DNA from: Enterococcus casseliflavus NBRC 100478
GTDB lineage: Bacteria; Bacillota; Bacilli; Lactobacillales; Enterococcaceae
Length of the DNA: 62,180 nucleotides
NCBI RefSeq assembly: GCF_001544095.1
Contig: NZ_BCPT01000020.1
Location: 1-62,180, forward strand
Direction of reading: 5' to 3'
The position numbers were made by a program, and so were the translations under genes. This document shows positions 10,401 to 19,019 of the stretch, piece after piece (positions within the stretch are counted from its first letter, which is position 1; every line of letters begins with the position of its first letter). The notes beneath the pieces were generated by a model, which saw nothing but the letters and a program-made list of their open reading frames with translations, did not search any database and had not been told where the DNA came from.

Positions 10401-11966
10401 CACTAATTTTTCGCGAATCGCATCAATGGGTGGATTGGTCACTTGGGCGAATTGTTGCTTGAAGTACGTAAACAAGGATTGGGGACGTTCGCTCAAAATA
10501 GCTAAGGGTGAATCAAACCCCATGGAGATCACTGGTTCTTCTCCCGTTTGAGCCATAGGTAAAATCAACGTGCGTATGATCTCATCCGTGTAGCCATTTC
10601 GTTTCCAAAGGGTCTGAATCGCATCGTCTGCTGTTTCCTCCTGCTTCTCAGTGTCGGGAAGCAGCTCTGGTGTCAATAGGTGTTCCGCTAGCCACTCCTG
10701 GTAAGGGTGGGCATTCGCATAATGCGCTTTGATTTCTTGATTTCGTAAAATCACCCCTTTTTTGGTATCCACCAAAAACATATTTGCTGGTCCAAGCACC
10801 CCTTTTTCAATCACTTCCGATGCTGGCAGATCCACAACTCCTGACTCAGAGGCCACGACAACAAAACCAGCTTTCGTGATCGAGTAGCGAGATGGTCGCA
10901 ATCCATTACGATCAAGGGCAGCTCCCACCATCTCCCCATCGGTAAAGCATAAAGCTGCTGGTCCATCCCAAGGGGCCATAAAGCTTGCATTGTATTCATT
11001 AAAAGCCGTCAGTTCTGGCGTCAAGCCAGCTTCTTTAGACCATGCTTCTGGCACCATCATCAACAGTGCTTGGGGAATGTCTCGACCTTGACGATACAAG
11101 TATTCCATACAGTTTTCCAGCTTTGCCGAATCGGAGTTTTCGTCATCGTAGACTTCGATCTGATGTCCATGCATCCAATTTTCCGCCCCGCGTAACGTGT
11201 TGATTTCGCCATTATGGGCTAAGAAACGAAAAGGTTGCGCCCGACTCCAGCTTGGAAAGGTATTCGTTGAAAAACGAGAATGGGTCAAAGCAATACTCGA
11301 AGTCATTTCTGGGCTTTGAAGATCTTTGAAAAACAAGCCAACTTGATAGGCATGCAGCATCCCTTTATAAACAACTGTCTTACTGGACAAGCTGCAGATA
11401 GACAACTCATCGGTATGATACGTTTTTTCCAGTTTACGCCGTAGCCGGTAAAGCTGATCTTCAAAGGGACGGCCAGCTGCTACATCGACAGGCTTTTCAA
11501 TAAAGACTTGCACAAAAGATGGCATGACTTTTTGCGCCCCCGGCCCACACTGATAATAATCATATGGAACGTCGCGCTGCCATAAAACCGTAAAACCCGT
11601 TTGTTGAATATCTTTAGCTACTTCTTCTTGGACCTGTGCTGCTCGGAGCTTTTCTTTCGGTAAAAAAAACATCCCAACAGCATAGGCGCCTTTTTCAGGC
11701 AATGGGATTCCTGCCTCTTTTGCCTGCTGCTGAAAAAAAGGATCTGGCATCGCCATCAAGATTCCTGCTCCGTCCCCCGTGTCAGGTTCAGCGCCAGTTC
11801 CCCCTCGATGATTCATCCGTTCTAACATCGTTAAGGCATTTTGGACGAGCTCTCGGGAATAATGACCATTTTTCTGAGCAATGAACCCCATCCCACAAGC
11901 ATCTTTTTCAAAAGCGGCATCGTACATCGTTTGGTTCGTTGTTTTCATCATCTCTAAATCACTCAT
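7461..11966 (-). CDS. gltB: Glutamate synthase large subunit
   Basis: Glutamine-dependent glutamate synthase (GOGAT) large subunit, 1501 residues, full length. The N-terminal Ntn amidotransferase nucleophile is Cys24 in KDACGMGF; family members are usually processed to expose it. A central domain, the FMN/2-oxoglutarate synthase barrel with its [3Fe-4S] cysteines (VCSINTCPVGIATQ), and a C-terminal GXGXG beta-helix domain follow. It lies directly upstream of gltD. It would fix ammonium nitrogen from glutamine into glutamate. A CodY-like palindrome in the short leader suggests repression when branched-chain amino acids are plentiful. Confidence 0.95.
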   Translation of the reverse strand: MSDLEMMKTTNQTMYDAAFEKDACGMGFIAQKNGHYSRELVQNALTMLERMNHRGGTGAEPDTGDGAGILMAMPDPFFQQQAKEAGIPLPEKGAYAVGMFFLPKEKLRAAQVQEEVAKDIQQTGFTVLWQRDVPYDYYQCGPGAQKVMPSFVQVFIEKPVDVAAGRPFEDQLYRLRRKLEKTYHTDELSICSLSSKTVVYKGMLHAYQVGLFFKDLQSPEMTSSIALTHSRFSTNTFPSWSRAQPFRFLAHNGEINTLRGAENWMHGHQIEVYDDENSDSAKLENCMEYLYRQGRDIPQALLMMVPEAWSKEAGLTPELTAFNEYNASFMAPWDGPAALCFTDGEMVGAALDRNGLRPSRYSITKAGFVVVASESGVVDLPASEVIEKGVLGPANMFLVDTKKGVILRNQEIKAHYANAHPYQEWLAEHLLTPELLPDTEKQEETADDAIQTLWKRNGYTDEIIRTLILPMAQTGEEPVISMGFDSPLAILSERPQSLFTYFKQQFAQVTNPPIDAIREKLVIGTELFLGRDGDVSKDIRINCNKLKIASPVLKTSEYEKIKQLNQNGQKAVLQSILYDYVPENGVALQQALEALFKETEQKIDAGATIVILSDREVIQSQEGKVAIPILLAVSGLHNYLVRKGKRSLASIVADTAEVCEVHHYAMLVGYGASGVHPYGAYQTLAHFELSEKIESYRKACEKGIVKIMSRMGISTIAGYHGAQLFEAVGISEKVIAEYFTGTVTRIGGLSLAQIEQEYLTRYEAAYGEKRMDYLDSGGSFQYKADGEHHLFNPKTIYGFQKAVRTGSYELYKEYAAEMNQEALDNPTTLRSMWTFANTRRSIPLAEVEPVETIVKRFKVGAMSYGSLSEEAHRCIAEGMNAIGAKSNSGEGGENRNRFKPVEGINYNSRIKQVASGRFGVNAEYLMSADELQIKMAQGAKPGEGGQLPGNKVFPWVAEIRGSTPGVRLISPPPHHDIYSIEDLAQLIYDLKAINPYARINVKLVSSTGVGTIATGVVKAGADVVVISGYDGGTGASPRNSIRDAGLPWEMGLAEAHQTLAMNHLRQRMTLETDGKLMTGRDIAIAALLGAEEYSFASLALVAIGCVMMRVCSINTCPVGIATQNPALRKFFAGKPEHIINTMYFLAEDLRETMAELGFRTIDEMVGHAELLTPRFVAKGKAKSLDFSKMIGTTIPIERKVTDPFLEKRQWPELDAFAQAAIDNNQEIVTNHTINNVQRSVGARLGGWIAERFGNYEVTPGLLQFTYRGIAGQSFGAFATQGIQLKLIGEANDYVAKGLSGARLIIVPPEDAAYDAEHSPIVGNVACFGANRGEGYFRGIAGERFCVRNSGANVVVEGVGDHGCEYMTGGVVVILGKTGRNFGAGMSGGVAYVYDPDQTFADKCNREMVDLYRIGESGDDHQLKEMIQQHFAYTDSLKAAEILEDWENQQHHFIKVYPTEYHQMIQATETLADQGFVGDELVTKAFEAVVGPQLTILGKERD

Positions 11967-11984
11967 GGAATCACACTTTCTTTC

Positions 11985-11999
11985 AATATTCTGAATATT
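11985..11999. promoter_or_regulatory. CodY-box-like palindrome in the gltB leader
   Basis: The 15-mer AATATTCTGAATATT is a perfect inverted repeat differing from the CodY consensus AATTTTCWGAAAATT at two symmetric positions. It lies about 19 nt upstream of the gltB ATG and just downstream of the predicted transcription start, where a bound repressor would block transcription. Confidence 0.6.
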
Positions 12000-12011
12000 C
12001 CGATTTTTAAC

Positions 12012-12040
12012 AGTTTACAACCTGATTTTCTATCTGGCAA
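12012..12040 (-). promoter_or_regulatory. Candidate gltB promoter
   Basis: On the minus strand TTGCCA (12035-12040) is followed after 17 bp by TAAACT (12012-12017). The start point would be near 12005, immediately upstream of the CodY-like box. A second TATAAT at about 12155 lacks a properly spaced -35. Confidence 0.5.
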
Positions 12041-12291
12041 GTTTTTTTTACTTGATCCAATTTAGTTGATTTCTTCCTTCAAGGGTTACTTACATCCACA
12101 GAACAAATAGTGACTTGTAAATCACAGGCAGGAATCTTCGTCTAATAAGGTTTTTTTATTATACAATAAACTGTCGGAAAATTATTGCAAACAAATGAGA
12201 ATCGTTATCAATTAACGCGAATTTTCTCATTTGGATGTCACAAACAGCTGCTTATGTCCCATTTTCAAGGAACAAGCTTGACTGATTTCAA
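12041..12291. other. Gene-free region between ileS and gltB, with a Fur-like box
   Basis: I see no gene here. TGAGAATCGTTATCA at 12196-12210 resembles the Fur 7-1-7 element (TGATAATNATTATCA) with two symmetric changes. It sits inside a larger inverted repeat AAATGAGAA/TTCTCATTT (about 12193-12232). No iron gene is adjacent. Confidence 0.4.
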
Positions 12292-12324
12292 AAAAAAGAT
12301 GACCCGCAATGGGATCATCTTTTT
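12292..12324 (-). terminator. ileS terminator
   Basis: The stem GATGACCC / GGGATCATC (one bulged base, loop GCAAT) is flanked by an A run and a T run. It should terminate ileS on the minus strand and could act on both strands. Confidence 0.8.
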
Positions 12325-12332
12325 CCGTTTTT

Positions 12333-15128
12333 TTATTTTTCAAAGCCTTCTGCAACCGCTTCAGGATAGTTTTCTTTGACAATAGCTGCGCAATGGCCGC
12401 AAAGTGTTGGTAGCTGCTCTTCTACACCGACATCCACACGGACTTGACGACAACGTTCGCAGACTTCACCTTCGGCTTTTTCCACTAAGATCGCCACGTC
12501 TTCAAATTGATAGGCCGCTTCTGGTGCTGCTTCACCTGCTTCTTTGATCGTTAAGAAGTCCGGTGAAATGATAAGCAATTGAGCGATATCTGAATCGATA
12601 GCTTTTAGTAATGCCGCAACTGGCTCAGTTGGATAAACAGTGACTTTCGCTTCAAACGATTTCCCGATCAATTTTGCATTACGTGCTTCTTCCAATGCTT
12701 TTAAGACATTGTCACGGAAATCAAGGAAAGCACGCCATAAATCAAGCAGCTCTTCTTGGTTAGCAAATGTATCATAGCCAGGGAACTCCGCTAATTGGAC
12801 ATATTCCTCTTCTTCTTTCAAATGTGACCAGATTTCTTCTGCCGTATGCGGAATGATCGGCGTCAGTAATTTCGTCAACGCAACCGCTGTTTGATAGAAG
12901 ACGGTTTGCATGGCGCGACGTTGGAAATCATTTTCAGCTTCGATATAAACAACATCTTTCGCAAAATCCAAATAGAAGGATGACATATCGACTGTCAAGA
13001 AGTTAATGACTGTTCGGTAAATATGCAAGAAGTTGTATTTTTCATAACCATCTTCTCGGATCGTTTTGATCGTTTGATTCAAACGAACCATCATGTATTT
13101 ATCGACAGAACGCAAGTTTTCAAATGGTACGCTGTCTTTTGCTGGATCAAAATCACTCGTGTTCGCTAATAGGAAACGCATGGTATTGCGAATTTTCCGA
13201 TAGACCTCTGATACTTGATTCAAGATATCCATAGACACTCGGACATCCGCTTCGTAGTCAACACTGCTGACCCAAAGGCGCAAAATATCCGCACCCATTT
13301 GGTTGATCACTTTTTCTGGTGCAATGGTATTACCAAGAGATTTACTCATCTTACGGCCTTCGCCATCTAAGGTGAAGCCTTGAGACAAGACGGCTTTGTA
13401 TGGTGCGACTTCATTGATCGCCACACTAGTTGTGATACTTGAGTTGAACCACCCGCGATATTGATCAGAACCTTCCAAGTACATGTCAGCTGGGAACGTC
13501 AATTCTGGACGTTGACGTAACACGGCTTCGTGAGAAGAACCTGAATCAAACCAAACATCCATGATGTCAGTTTCTTTCGAGAATTTACCGTTTGGTGAGC
13601 CTGGATGCGTGAAGCCAGCCGGCAGCAATTCTTCGGCTTCTTTTTCAAACCAAATCGTTGAACCATGTTCAGCAAACAAGGTTGCCACATGCTCGATCGT
13701 TTCAGGCGTGATGATGGCTTCGCCGTTTTCTGCATAAAAGATTGGCAATGGTACACCCCACGCACGTTGACGAGAGATCACCCAGTCGCCGCGATCGCGA
13801 ATCATATTGTATAAACGGGTTTTGCCCCATGGAATGATCCAATCTACTTTTTCGATCTCATCCAAAATGTTTTGACGGAACTTATCAATTGAAGCAAACC
13901 ATTGTGGCGTTGCCCGATAGATGACTGGTTTTTTCGTCCGCCAATCATGTGGATAGCTGTGAGTAAAGAAGTTTAGTTTTAATAGCGCCCCTTTTTCTTC
14001 TAAAAGCTCAGTGATCATTGGATTGGCTTTGTCATAAAAGACCCCTTCAAATCCTGGTGCTTCTTCTGTGAAGACCCCACGGCTATCGACTGGTGATAAG
14101 ACATCCAGCCCATATTTTTTGCTGACGATGTAGTCATCTTCCCCGTGTCCTGGTGCAGTGTGGACCAAACCTGTACCGGCATCCAATGTCACATGATCCC
14201 CTAACATCAACAGAGATGTACGGTCATAGAAAGGATGTTGCGCCGTCATTTTTTCTAATTGATCGCCTGCCAATTCTTGCAATACTTCGACAGATTCCCA
14301 ACCAATCTCATTCGTCACGGTTTCTAATAAATCTTTTGCCACGACAAACTTACGACCATCAGCCAAGATTTGAACATAGGCAAAGGTTGGATTCACAGAG
14401 ATTCCTAGATTCGCTGGCAAGGTCCATGGCGTCGTCGTCCAGATAACAAAAGATGTATCTGAATCAAGCAAATCTTTGCCATCTGCGACTGGGAAAGCAA
14501 CATAGATCGATGGTGATTTCACATCTTTGTATTCGATCTCGGCTTCTGCTAGTGATGATTCACTAGATGGTGACCAGTAGATTGGTTTTAATCCTTTGTA
14601 GATATAGCCTTTTTCTGCCATTTTTCCGAAAACGCGAATTTCTGCAGCTTCATAATCGGGCGTCAGTGTGATGTATGGGTGCTCCCAATCACCAGAAACC
14701 CCTAAACGTTTGAAGTCAGCTCTTTGTGTATCCACTTGTGTCAAAGCATATTCTTCACATTTTTTGCGGTATTCTGCCAAGCTCATTTCTTTGCGCTTGA
14801 TTCCTTTATTTGTCAACACTTGCTCGATCGGCAAACCATGGGTATCCCAACCAGGTACATAAGGGGAACGGAAACCTGACATTGATTTGGAACGTACGAT
14901 AATGTCTTTACTGATTTTGTTCAATGAGTGTCCGATATGGATGTTCCCATTTGCATAAGGAGGACCATCGTGTAAGACAAAGGTTGGCTTGCCTTCATTT
15001 AATTCTTGACGGCGTTGATACAATCGATTTTCTTCCCATTCTTTTTGCCAATCCACTTCTCGGTTCGGCAAGTTGCCTCGCATTGGAAAAGCGGTTTTTC
15101 CAAGATGCAGTGTTTCTTTCATTTTCAT
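12333..15128 (-). CDS. ileS: Isoleucyl-tRNA synthetase
   Basis: Class I aminoacyl-tRNA synthetase charging tRNA-Ile. It shows the HIGH box as HIGHSLNK (following GPPYANGNI), the KMSKS loop in [10 protein letters not shown], the editing domain ([11 protein letters not shown]), and a C-terminal zinc ribbon with CERC and CGHC. I start it at the ATG at 15128 (931 residues), because AAGGAG is 11 nt upstream and homologues begin [16 protein letters not shown]. The open frame extends 22 codons further without a ribosome site. It is the last gene of the division cluster but has its own T-box leader. Confidence 0.96.
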   Translation of the reverse strand: MKMKETLHLGKTAFPMRGNLPNREVDWQKEWEENRLYQRRQELNEGKPTFVLHDGPPYANGNIHIGHSLNKISKDIIVRSKSMSGFRSPYVPGWDTHGLPIEQVLTNKGIKRKEMSLAEYRKKCEEYALTQVDTQRADFKRLGVSGDWEHPYITLTPDYEAAEIRVFGKMAEKGYIYKGLKPIYWSPSSESSLAEAEIEYKDVKSPSIYVAFPVADGKDLLDSDTSFVIWTTTPWTLPANLGISVNPTFAYVQILADGRKFVVAKDLLETVTNEIGWESVEVLQELAGDQLEKMTAQHPFYDRTSLLMLGDHVTLDAGTGLVHTAPGHGEDDYIVSKKYGLDVLSPVDSRGVFTEEAPGFEGVFYDKANPMITELLEEKGALLKLNFFTHSYPHDWRTKKPVIYRATPQWFASIDKFRQNILDEIEKVDWIIPWGKTRLYNMIRDRGDWVISRQRAWGVPLPIFYAENGEAIITPETIEHVATLFAEHGSTIWFEKEAEELLPAGFTHPGSPNGKFSKETDIMDVWFDSGSSHEAVLRQRPELTFPADMYLEGSDQYRGWFNSSITTSVAINEVAPYKAVLSQGFTLDGEGRKMSKSLGNTIAPEKVINQMGADILRLWVSSVDYEADVRVSMDILNQVSEVYRKIRNTMRFLLANTSDFDPAKDSVPFENLRSVDKYMMVRLNQTIKTIREDGYEKYNFLHIYRTVINFLTVDMSSFYLDFAKDVVYIEAENDFQRRAMQTVFYQTAVALTKLLTPIIPHTAEEIWSHLKEEEEYVQLAEFPGYDTFANQEELLDLWRAFLDFRDNVLKALEEARNAKLIGKSFEAKVTVYPTEPVAALLKAIDSDIAQLLIISPDFLTIKEAGEAAPEAAYQFEDVAILVEKAEGEVCERCRQVRVDVGVEEQLPTLCGHCAAIVKENYPEAVAEGFEK

Positions 15129-15280
15129 TCTTGTTTCGCTCCTTTTCGTCTCACTACGTTTCCGTATAATTTCTAAATCCATTGACTCGACCAATCAATT
15201 GCTTCAATTGAACGTATCAAAATGGATTGGTTGCCATGACTTTCTTGTGTTTAGGTCTCACTGATTTTAAAAATCAATCC

Positions 15281-15549
15281 TAGTGATTCCTCGTTTGGTT
15301 ACTACGCTCTCGGCAGTCGCCTAGTACTGTTCATCATCTATTCTGTCTTGCTTCCACAAGCCAATCATAGTGATTCCTAGTAAGGTTACTACGCTCCCTA
15401 CTGTCGCCTAGTACTGTTCATCATCTATTCTGTCTTGCTTCGCAAGCCAATCATAGTGATTCCTAGTAGGGTTACTACGCTCCCTATGGTCGCCTAGTAC
15501 TGTTCATCATCTATTCTGTCTTGCTTCGCAAGCCAATCATAGTGATTCA
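15281..15549. repeat. Three tandem 86-87 bp repeats in the ileS leader
   Basis: Units begin TAGTGATTCC at 15281, 15368 and 15454, with a partial fourth (TAGTGATTCA) at 15540. Copies 2 and 3 differ at only 3 of 86 positions, all beside the shared core GGTTACTACGCTC. Copy 1 is more diverged in the same two spots. Each unit contains CCTAGTACTGTTCATCATC and, in copies 2 and 3, a short CTTGC/GCAAG hairpin. The array lies between the T-box terminator and the ileS ribosome-binding site, so it is transcribed in the leader. I see no other copy in the window. Confidence 0.93.
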
Positions 15550-15552
15550 CAG

Positions 15553-15764
15553 CAAAAAACACGTCCGTCCCTGGCAAGGGACGAACGTGTTCGTGGTACC
15601 ACCCAAATTTTTATTGTCGTTAGACAATTCTTTGATGATCGGTAACGGGATCAGGCGTCGTTCTCTACTTGAGTCTTTGGATAATCGGCTCTTTAAAGAA
15701 CGCAACTCACAGATGATCTGATTTCTTACAGGGTTTTATTTGGCTTCCACTCTCCCAAACTCGC
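15553..15764 (-). promoter_or_regulatory. T-box riboswitch controlling ileS
   Basis: On the minus strand the conserved T-box sequence AATTTGGGTGGTACCACG (15592-15609) is followed directly by a terminator. That terminator has a 15-bp stem, AACACGTTCGTCCCT with AGGGACGGACGTGTT, and a T run at 15553-15559. This is the antiterminator/terminator arrangement in which uncharged tRNA binds GGTACC-adjacent bases and permits readthrough. The gene it serves implies an isoleucine specifier (AUC). Several AUC triplets are present and I could not assign the specifier loop with certainty. Confidence 0.93.
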
Positions 15765-15770
15765 TTGAAA

Positions 15771-15800
15771 ATTATAAGAAATTTTTCTGTTCTGTGTCTT
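15771..15800 (-). promoter_or_regulatory. ileS promoter
   Basis: On the minus strand AAGACA (15795-15800, overlapping the divIVA stop codon) is followed after 18 bp by a perfect TATAAT (15771-15776). The start near 15764 sits just ahead of the T-box structure. Confidence 0.7.
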
Positions 15801-16554
15801 AGTTGTTATCTGTTTTGTTCAATTCGTCTAATAAGTTTCTCGCATCATCTAATGTTTTCACTTCAGGGCTTTCGCTTACATCAACGATTTTTTCATCTGA
15901 TTCAACAACGTCCACATCAAATGTGTCCACTGCTTCTGAGTTTACTCCAGAACCATTTTCACTGTCAAGTTCTTTTGATAAAACTTCTCTGATTACTTGA
16001 TGGGAATCTTGCACGTAGCTTGAAAATGGCGCCAAAATTTCTTCCCACTCAGGGCTCTTCACTTGTTCTAATTGGGTTTGTAACATAACCAATAAGTTGT
16101 TGTGGAAGACTCTGGTTTTCTTCTTCAAGTCATTTGTTTCTGTTGCCAATTGACGGGCATTGTCTGTTGCATCCGTCAAAATCTCTTTAGCTTTTTCTTC
16201 CGCTGAGGTCATCAAGGCATGGGCATGTTTTTCTGCAGTAGCAACCATTTCATCCGCACGGTTTTGGGCAGACGTAACGATCACTTCTGATTCTTTGCTT
16301 GCGCTTGTTTTTACTTTATCCGCGGTATCTTGAGCCACGATGATGGATTGGTTCAAGGCGTCTTTCAGTTCATTGAAATACTCTAGTTTTTCTTCGGCGT
16401 GTTTCAATGATTTCTCTAACTCGCGATTGCGTTGAACCGCTTCTTCATAATCGCGGACGATCATATCCAAAAAGTCATCGACTTCGTCTTGGTTGTATCC
16501 TCTCATTTTTACTGAAAAGTTTTTATTTTGAATGTCTAATGGAGTTAATGCCAT
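15799..16554 (-). CDS. divIVA: Cell-division protein DivIVA
   Basis: Coiled-coil protein that binds negatively curved membrane at septa and poles and organises division and wall synthesis. The N-terminal lipid-binding domain (MALTPLDIQNKNFSVKMRGY, then DEVDDFLD) is followed by long heptad-rich coiled coils and an acidic C-terminal tail of about 50 residues. Its 251 residues are longer than the Bacillus protein, as in other enterococci. AGAGGTG provides the ribosome site. It follows ylmH in the conserved ylm-divIVA order and is the last gene before the separate ileS promoter. Confidence 0.95.
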   Translation of the reverse strand: MALTPLDIQNKNFSVKMRGYNQDEVDDFLDMIVRDYEEAVQRNRELEKSLKHAEEKLEYFNELKDALNQSIIVAQDTADKVKTSASKESEVIVTSAQNRADEMVATAEKHAHALMTSAEEKAKEILTDATDNARQLATETNDLKKKTRVFHNNLLVMLQTQLEQVKSPEWEEILAPFSSYVQDSHQVIREVLSKELDSENGSGVNSEAVDTFDVDVVESDEKIVDVSESPEVKTLDDARNLLDELNKTDNN

Positions 16555-16574
16555 ATTCTATACACCTCTTTGAT

Positions 16575-17357
16575 TTATTTACGTAATACACCTAATAACA
16601 ATCTAACTTTTTCTTTTTTCGTGGTTCCTTCTAACCCCTGTATTTGAATCCGACCAAATCCTCTTACTGAAACGATATCCAGTAAATCCAGAACAAAATC
16701 TGGTCGTAGTGCTTCTGTCCAGTTTACTTTTACTTTTCCTGATTCGATCAACTGTTTCGAACGCTGACGTGAGATGTTGTATACGGCAGAGATCACTGTA
16801 TCAAGACGCAATGAACTAACCGTTTCTCTTTCCTCGGTCCAGCCATCTTTAGGAACGATCAACTCGGTGTATTTTGTTTCTTCCAAGCGCACCGATACGT
16901 TTCCGATTTTATCCACTTGGAGTTGGATAAAATGACTGACTTCAGCGGCAACGAATACTTGCCATATTTCACCATCGGAAAGAATGTCTCCAAAGTATTC
17001 CCTCTTGACTCCAGTCCCCATTAACGTGCCTAAAACTTTTCCATGACTCAACACCGTAAATTTTTTCGGGTATTGAATCGTAAACAAAGTCATGTCAAAC
17101 TCATCGGTGGTGGGCTCATAATAATCGGGATAAATCAAACAACGTCGTCTTTCAGCAGCTTCGTAACCACCAAAAAAGCGGAAGCTTAAATCCGTTGATT
17201 GACGAATCAAGCTTTCTAAAATATACGCTTGTCTCGGATCTAAAAAATCAGTTAAGTAAGGCGCATACTGCATTTGCACTTGTTCGATCCATCCTTGAGC
17301 GGAATCAATAAAAGGGCGTTCATCGTTTCGAAAATGTTGATAGACATTTGCGTTCAC
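16575..17357 (-). CDS. ylmH: S4-domain RNA-binding protein YlmH
   Basis: A 260-residue protein with an N-terminal region followed by a C-terminal S4 RNA-binding domain (about residues 180-245, containing RQRSKQLIESGKVKVNW). YlmH orthologues bind ribosomes and have been linked to rescue of peptidyl-tRNA-blocked 50S subunits; that role is family knowledge. The start is GTG at 17357, 6 nt after AAGGGGTGG. It lies between ylmG and divIVA as in other Firmicutes. Confidence 0.92.
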   Translation of the reverse strand: MNANVYQHFRNDERPFIDSAQGWIEQVQMQYAPYLTDFLDPRQAYILESLIRQSTDLSFRFFGGYEAAERRRCLIYPDYYEPTTDEFDMTLFTIQYPKKFTVLSHGKVLGTLMGTGVKREYFGDILSDGEIWQVFVAAEVSHFIQLQVDKIGNVSVRLEETKYTELIVPKDGWTEERETVSSLRLDTVISAVYNISRQRSKQLIESGKVKVNWTEALRPDFVLDLLDIVSVRGFGRIQIQGLEGTTKKEKVRLLLGVLRK

Positions 17358-17375
17358 CGATAACCACCCCTTACG

Positions 17376-17648
17376 TTAAAATAAAATTGATTGTAAGATC
17401 AATATCAATGCTTGTGATGCTAGCTGTAAGACGATAATTGCAAACGCAATCGTAAAATCAATACCAGCAAAACTTAATTTCAATCGATCAAATAAACTCA
17501 AATACGGTTCACACACTTTTGCTAAGAAACGGCCAAAAGCGGATTGATACCCTCCTGGAAACCAAGACAAAAGTGCATAGATCACTAATAAAATGGTATA
17601 CAGATAAACAGCATCACTTAGTAATTTAACGAATCTCAAAAATAAAAT
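17376..17648 (-). CDS. ylmG: YggT-family membrane protein YlmG
   Basis: Small integral membrane protein with two hydrophobic helices and the YALLSWFPGGY motif typical of YggT/YlmG, found beside sepF in Gram-positive division clusters. An in-frame TTG at 17639 would give 87 residues, but it sits 16 nt from the GGAGG at 17656-17660. An in-frame ATT at 17646-17648 sits at the optimal 7 nt. I therefore extend the gene to 17648 (90 residues), starting at AUU. The family assignment is firm; the start codon is an inference. Confidence 0.85.
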   Translation of the reverse strand: MLFLRFVKLLSDAVYLYTILLVIYALLSWFPGGYQSAFGRFLAKVCEPYLSLFDRLKLSFAGIDFTIAFAIIVLQLASQALILILQSILF

Positions 17649-17665
17649 TGGCGTTCCTCCTCACT

Positions 17666-18319
17666 TTAGATATCAAAAAAATTGGTATCTGCTAATGTTT
17701 GGGCAGTGCCTTCAATTTCCATACCCTTAGGCGTGCAAAGAAAAATTTCATCGCCAACACGCTTGATATCACCATCTTCAGCGTACACTGTTCCTGTTAA
17801 AAAATCAACTATTCGACGAGCTTGGTACTCTTCAATTAAATGAAAATTAACAAGTACAGCATCTCCATTGATGACCTGCTTGGCAATCCCCATCGCTTCG
17901 GAATAAACGCGTGGCTCTACGATCGTTATTTTACCAGCTGCTTGTGCGGGTGTTTCTTTTGCTTTTGTTTCTTTGACTCTCGTATTGCTTCTTTGTTGTG
18001 CCATCGGAACGACTTTTTCTTCCGTCTTCGTCACCGGTCTTACCCGTTCAGCCGCAGCTGAGGCTTGTTGATAGACAGCAGCTTGTGGTTGCTGTCTGTA
18101 TTGATAGGCTTGATTTTGTGGTTGACTTGTTGTACGTGTTGCCGCTTGGCCAGATGCATACGTATTCGTGGTTGCTCTGGGGGCTGTAAAAGCTCCTCCT
18201 TGGTTCACAGCTTGTTTAGACGCTGTGCGTGCCGGTTCTTCCGTGGCAAATGTTTCTTCGTAGTAATCTTCTTCGTCAGTCAATCCAAAAAAATTGGTCA
18301 GTTTCTCTTTGAGCGACAT
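17666..18319 (-). CDS. sepF: Septum protein SepF
   Basis: SepF polymerises into rings that bundle FtsZ filaments and tether them to the membrane. Residues 1-15 form an amphipathic helix ([13 protein letters not shown]) that would insert in the membrane. A long low-complexity Q/A/T-rich linker follows (about residues 30-125), then the conserved SepF core ([19 protein letters not shown] to [12 protein letters not shown]). The 217-residue length reflects the long linker, as in other enterococci. AAGGAGG sits 7-8 nt before the ATG. Confidence 0.94.
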   Translation of the reverse strand: MSLKEKLTNFFGLTDEEDYYEETFATEEPARTASKQAVNQGGAFTAPRATTNTYASGQAATRTTSQPQNQAYQYRQQPQAAVYQQASAAAERVRPVTKTEEKVVPMAQQRSNTRVKETKAKETPAQAAGKITIVEPRVYSEAMGIAKQVINGDAVLVNFHLIEEYQARRIVDFLTGTVYAEDGDIKRVGDEIFLCTPKGMEIEGTAQTLADTNFFDI

Positions 18320-18335
18320 CGGTCAACCTCCTTTT

Positions 18336-19007
18336 TTATTGAAATAATGCTGTTCCTACACGAATAAATGTTGCACCTTCTTGAATCGCAATGGGAAAAT
18401 CATTACTCATTCCCATACTCGTTTCTAAGCAAGGGGCATGTGTAAGATGCAGGTCAGCGATCTGTTGTTGAATCCTTTTTAATTCTTTAAAAATCTGATG
18501 CTGCTCGTCTTTGGAAGCAGTGAGCGGGGCCATCGTCATCAATCCAACAACACGAATTTTGTCGAACGAAGCGAGTGCTTCAATAAAAGCCATTACCTCT
18601 TCAACAAAAATCCCTTGTTTCGTTGCTTCCTGCGAAACATTCACTTCCACAAAGCAGTTGATCGGATGCTCTGCTCGTTTTTGAATTTCTTGTGCCAGTT
18701 TGATTGAATCTAACGCATGGAAAAAATCAATCTCATTTATAATTGATTTTACCTTTCTGCGTTGCAAATTGCCAATAAAATGCCAACGGACATCTGGATA
18801 ATCCTTTAGTGCTGCCTTCTTTTCAAGTAGTTTTTCTACTCGATTTTCTGCACAATCCCGCACACCATTTTCTAAAAGGACTCTTGTTGTTTCTGTATCG
18901 ACGGATTTTGTCACAGCTGTCAAACAGACCTCACTGGCATTTCTAGAAACAAGAGCACAGGAATCCTGTATCTCTTGCTGAATCTTGTGCAAGTTCTCAG
19001 AAATCAT
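18336..19007 (-). CDS. ylmE: PLP homeostasis protein (YggS/PLPBP family)
   Basis: Single-domain PLP-binding protein that controls free pyridoxal phosphate and amino/keto-acid balance. It has no demonstrated enzyme activity in the family. The family signature VTKSVD holds the PLP lysine near residue 34. RWHFIGNLQRRK and GMSNDFPIAI (phosphate binding) are also clear. The 223 residues match the usual length. It starts 12 nt after the ftsZ stop, with AGGGGG as ribosome site. Confidence 0.94.
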   Translation of the reverse strand: MISENLHKIQQEIQDSCALVSRNASEVCLTAVTKSVDTETTRVLLENGVRDCAENRVEKLLEKKAALKDYPDVRWHFIGNLQRRKVKSIINEIDFFHALDSIKLAQEIQKRAEHPINCFVEVNVSQEATKQGIFVEEVMAFIEALASFDKIRVVGLMTMAPLTASKDEQHQIFKELKRIQQQIADLHLTHAPCLETSMGMSNDFPIAIQEGATFIRVGTALFQ

Positions 19008-19019
19008 GTGCTCTGCCCC

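Noticed and set aside
12185-12379. A 64-codon plus-strand open frame between gltB and ileS
   Set aside because: It runs through the ileS terminator and into the end of ileS, has no ribosome site and encodes low-complexity aromatic sequence.
15281-15549. A CRISPR array
   Set aside because: The units are contiguous 86-87 bp tandem copies without unique spacers, and no cas gene is present.
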